Assembly: GCA_910584035.1 (NCBI GenBank)
Contig: CAJTZR010000092.1
Location: 1 to 7,734, forward strand
Reading direction: 5' to 3'
DNA: 7,734 nt
Source of the DNA: an uncultured Christensenella sp.
Lineage (GTDB): Bacteria > Bacillota > Clostridia > Christensenellales > UBA3700
Shown here: piece after piece, positions 6,415 to 7,734 of the stretch
Position numbering within the stretch: the stretch's first letter is position 1
How the letters are laid out: each line of letters opens with the position of its first letter
Translations under genes and position numbers: made by a program
Notes under the pieces: generated by a model
What the model saw: the letters and a program-made list of their open reading frames with translations, nothing else
Told to the model about the DNA's origin: nothing
Databases searched by the model: none

Positions 6415-7419
6415 TTAAATCTCAATATCTATTGCGTGAGCTATTGATGGTATTGACTCACCTTGCATAGTTGATACCCTAGATAACAATGCACCAGTTG
6501 GGACTAACAAAATTTTATGCAAATTACCAGCAAGCAACTCTTTATGCAAATATGCACAATAAACAATTGCTGAACAGCCAGCACCACTACCACCTTGCAC
6601 ACTTTCTTTTTTAGTATAAATTCTAGCACCGCAATCATCAAACACATTCAAAGCTTGATAACCATCTTCCTCTGCAAAATGTTTTAATAATTCTAAGCCA
6701 TATTTTCCAAGGTCACCAGTAATGATTAAATCATAATAATCTGGTGTTCTTCCCATATCTTTCAAATGTGTTGATATTGTGTCATAAGCTGCTGGTGCCA
6801 TTGCTGCACCCATATTAGCCGCATCTTTAATGCCATAATCAATGACTTTACCAATAGTTACACTCTTTACTTTTGGAAAATTACCACTTGACTTTTCCAA
6901 TATAACTGCACCAGCACCAGTTATCGTCCACTGACTGGTTGGATAAGGTTGAGTACCTAACTCCAAAGGGAATCTATATTGCCTTTCAGCAGTACCAAAA
7001 TGCGAACTTGTCGCACAAATTGAACGCTTCATAAAATCACCGTCCATTATCATACTTGCTACTGCAATACTTTCACCAAAAGTTGAACAAGCATTGTACA
7101 AACCTAGGAATGGTATCTCAAACTCTCTTGCACTATAACTTGAAGCTATAATTTGGTTAAGCAAATCACCGCCAAAAATACAATCAATTTCGGTATATGG
7201 CACTAATTCTTTTTTAATTACGCCGTCAATTACTTCTTTATGCAATTTGATTTCCGCTTTCTCATACGACTTGCATTCCCACTTGTCGTCCTCTAGCAGA
7301 TAATCATAGTAATCTTTAAACGCACCCTCTGCCTCTTCTGGTCCAGCTATGCTATAGGTGTTTTTAATACAAATATCATTTTCAATTACATAAGTTTGTT
7401 TACCACGTTTTTTACTCAT
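6415..7419 (-). CDS. spoVAD: Stage V sporulation protein AD (SpoVAD), dipicolinic-acid-binding
   Basis: Soluble, thiolase-fold subunit of the SpoVA channel that binds dipicolinic acid at the inner spore membrane. At 334 residues it matches the usual length of about 338. Diagnostic stretches: YNACSTFGES (108-117), with the cysteine in the position of the thiolase active-site Cys; SSHFGTAERQYRFPLELGTQ (138-157), followed by PYPTSQWTITGAGA; QGGSGAGCSA (275-284); and LLVPTGALLSR (304-314). The fold is shared with ketoacyl synthases, but these stretches belong to SpoVAD and not to an enzyme of lipid synthesis. The ATG overlaps the spoVAC stop as ATGA and has GAGGTG upstream, showing translational coupling. 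In Bacillus this operon is driven in the forespore by sigma-G; the promoter here would be upstream of the window. Confidence 0.97.
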   Translation of the reverse strand: MSKKRGKQTYVIENDICIKNTYSIAGPEEAEGAFKDYYDYLLEDDKWECKSYEKAEIKLHKEVIDGVIKKELVPYTEIDCIFGGDLLNQIIASSYSAREFEIPFLGLYNACSTFGESIAVASMIMDGDFMKRSICATSSHFGTAERQYRFPLELGTQPYPTSQWTITGAGAVILEKSSGNFPKVKSVTIGKVIDYGIKDAANMGAAMAPAAYDTISTHLKDMGRTPDYYDLIITGDLGKYGLELLKHFAEEDGYQALNVFDDCGARIYTKKESVQGGSGAGCSAIVYCAYLHKELLAGNLHKILLVPTGALLSRVSTMQGESIPSIAHAIDIEI

Positions 7420-7734
7420 CCAAACACCTCAATTAAATAAAATATAATTCCCACAATAGCTGAAAGTGTTACGCCAGATACAATAACTGGACCTGCTATA
7501 TCAAACATTTTAGACATTACACCTTGGAACACACCCTCTCTATTAAATTCTATTGCTGGAGACACTATTGAATTTGCAAAACCAGTTATCGGAATAATTG
7601 TTCCAGCACCGCAATGTCTACCCATTTTGTCATATATTCCAAGTGCAGTCAACAATCCACCAAAGAAAATCATTGTTATTGTTGTTAAAACGGCAATCTC
7701 TTCTTGTCCTAACATTGGCAATGTATAAGTATAC
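7416..7734 (-). CDS. spoVAC: Stage V sporulation protein AC (SpoVAC), 5' end outside the window
   Basis: Polytopic membrane subunit of the SpoVA channel; in Bacillus SpoVAC acts as a mechanosensitive pore for dipicolinic acid. About 106 C-terminal residues are visible of a protein usually near 150. They include LLTALGIYDKMGRHCGAGT, PITGFANSIVSPAIEFNREG and MFDIAGPVIVSGV, all highly conserved in the family, followed by a last membrane helix. The frame stays open through the window edge, so internal TTG or ATG codons near 7710-7721 are not the real start. It overlaps spoVAD by 4 bases. Gene order C-D-E is the core spoVA set of clostridia. Confidence 0.95.
   Translation of the reverse strand, partial: YTYTLPMLGQEEIAVLTTITMIFFGGLLTALGIYDKMGRHCGAGTIIPITGFANSIVSPAIEFNREGVFQGVMSKMFDIAGPVIVSGVTLSAIVGIIFYLIEVFG

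Overview
The window looks like a chromosomal segment from a low-GC, endospore-forming member of the Firmicutes, most likely a clostridium-like anaerobe. The reasons are the strongly AT-rich intergenic DNA, a T-box leader in front of a tRNA synthetase operon, genes for spore proteins (YunB and the SpoVA channel), and a decayed relative of the anaerobic pyruvate formate-lyase activase. I do not assign a genus. All intact genes lie on the minus strand, so the functional order runs from the right end to the left end: spoVAC (cut by the window edge), spoVAD, spoVAE, a 0.77-kb gap, yunB, a 2-kb gap holding the pheST leader, pheS, and pheT (cut by the left edge).

Right part (about 6000-7734): a tightly packed spoVAC-spoVAD-spoVAE operon. 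spoVAC and spoVAD overlap by 4 bases (ATGA). The products form the forespore-membrane machinery that loads dipicolinic acid into the spore. Middle (4519-6027): yunB, a sporulation gene whose stop codon lies inside its own terminator hairpin. The gap upstream of it carries a cluster of DnaA-box-like 9-mers, a strong two-way hairpin and a run of short AT-rich repeats. At 4023-4212, on the plus strand, is a short frameshifted remnant of a radical-SAM glycyl-radical-enzyme activase.

Left part (1-3980): the phenylalanyl-tRNA synthetase operon. A sigma-A-type promoter at 3952-3980 drives a T-box riboswitch whose specifier codon reads UUC (Phe). The leader ends in a matched antiterminator/terminator pair at 3350-3411. 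It has two unusual features: about 360 nt of extra sequence between the tRNA-anticodon-reading part and the antiterminator, and about 780 nt of repeat-rich DNA between the terminator and pheS. Uncharged tRNA-Phe should relieve termination and allow pheS-pheT transcription.

I found no convincing new multi-gene system. The most interesting material is non-coding: the oversized T-box leader with its repeats, and the DnaA-box cluster.
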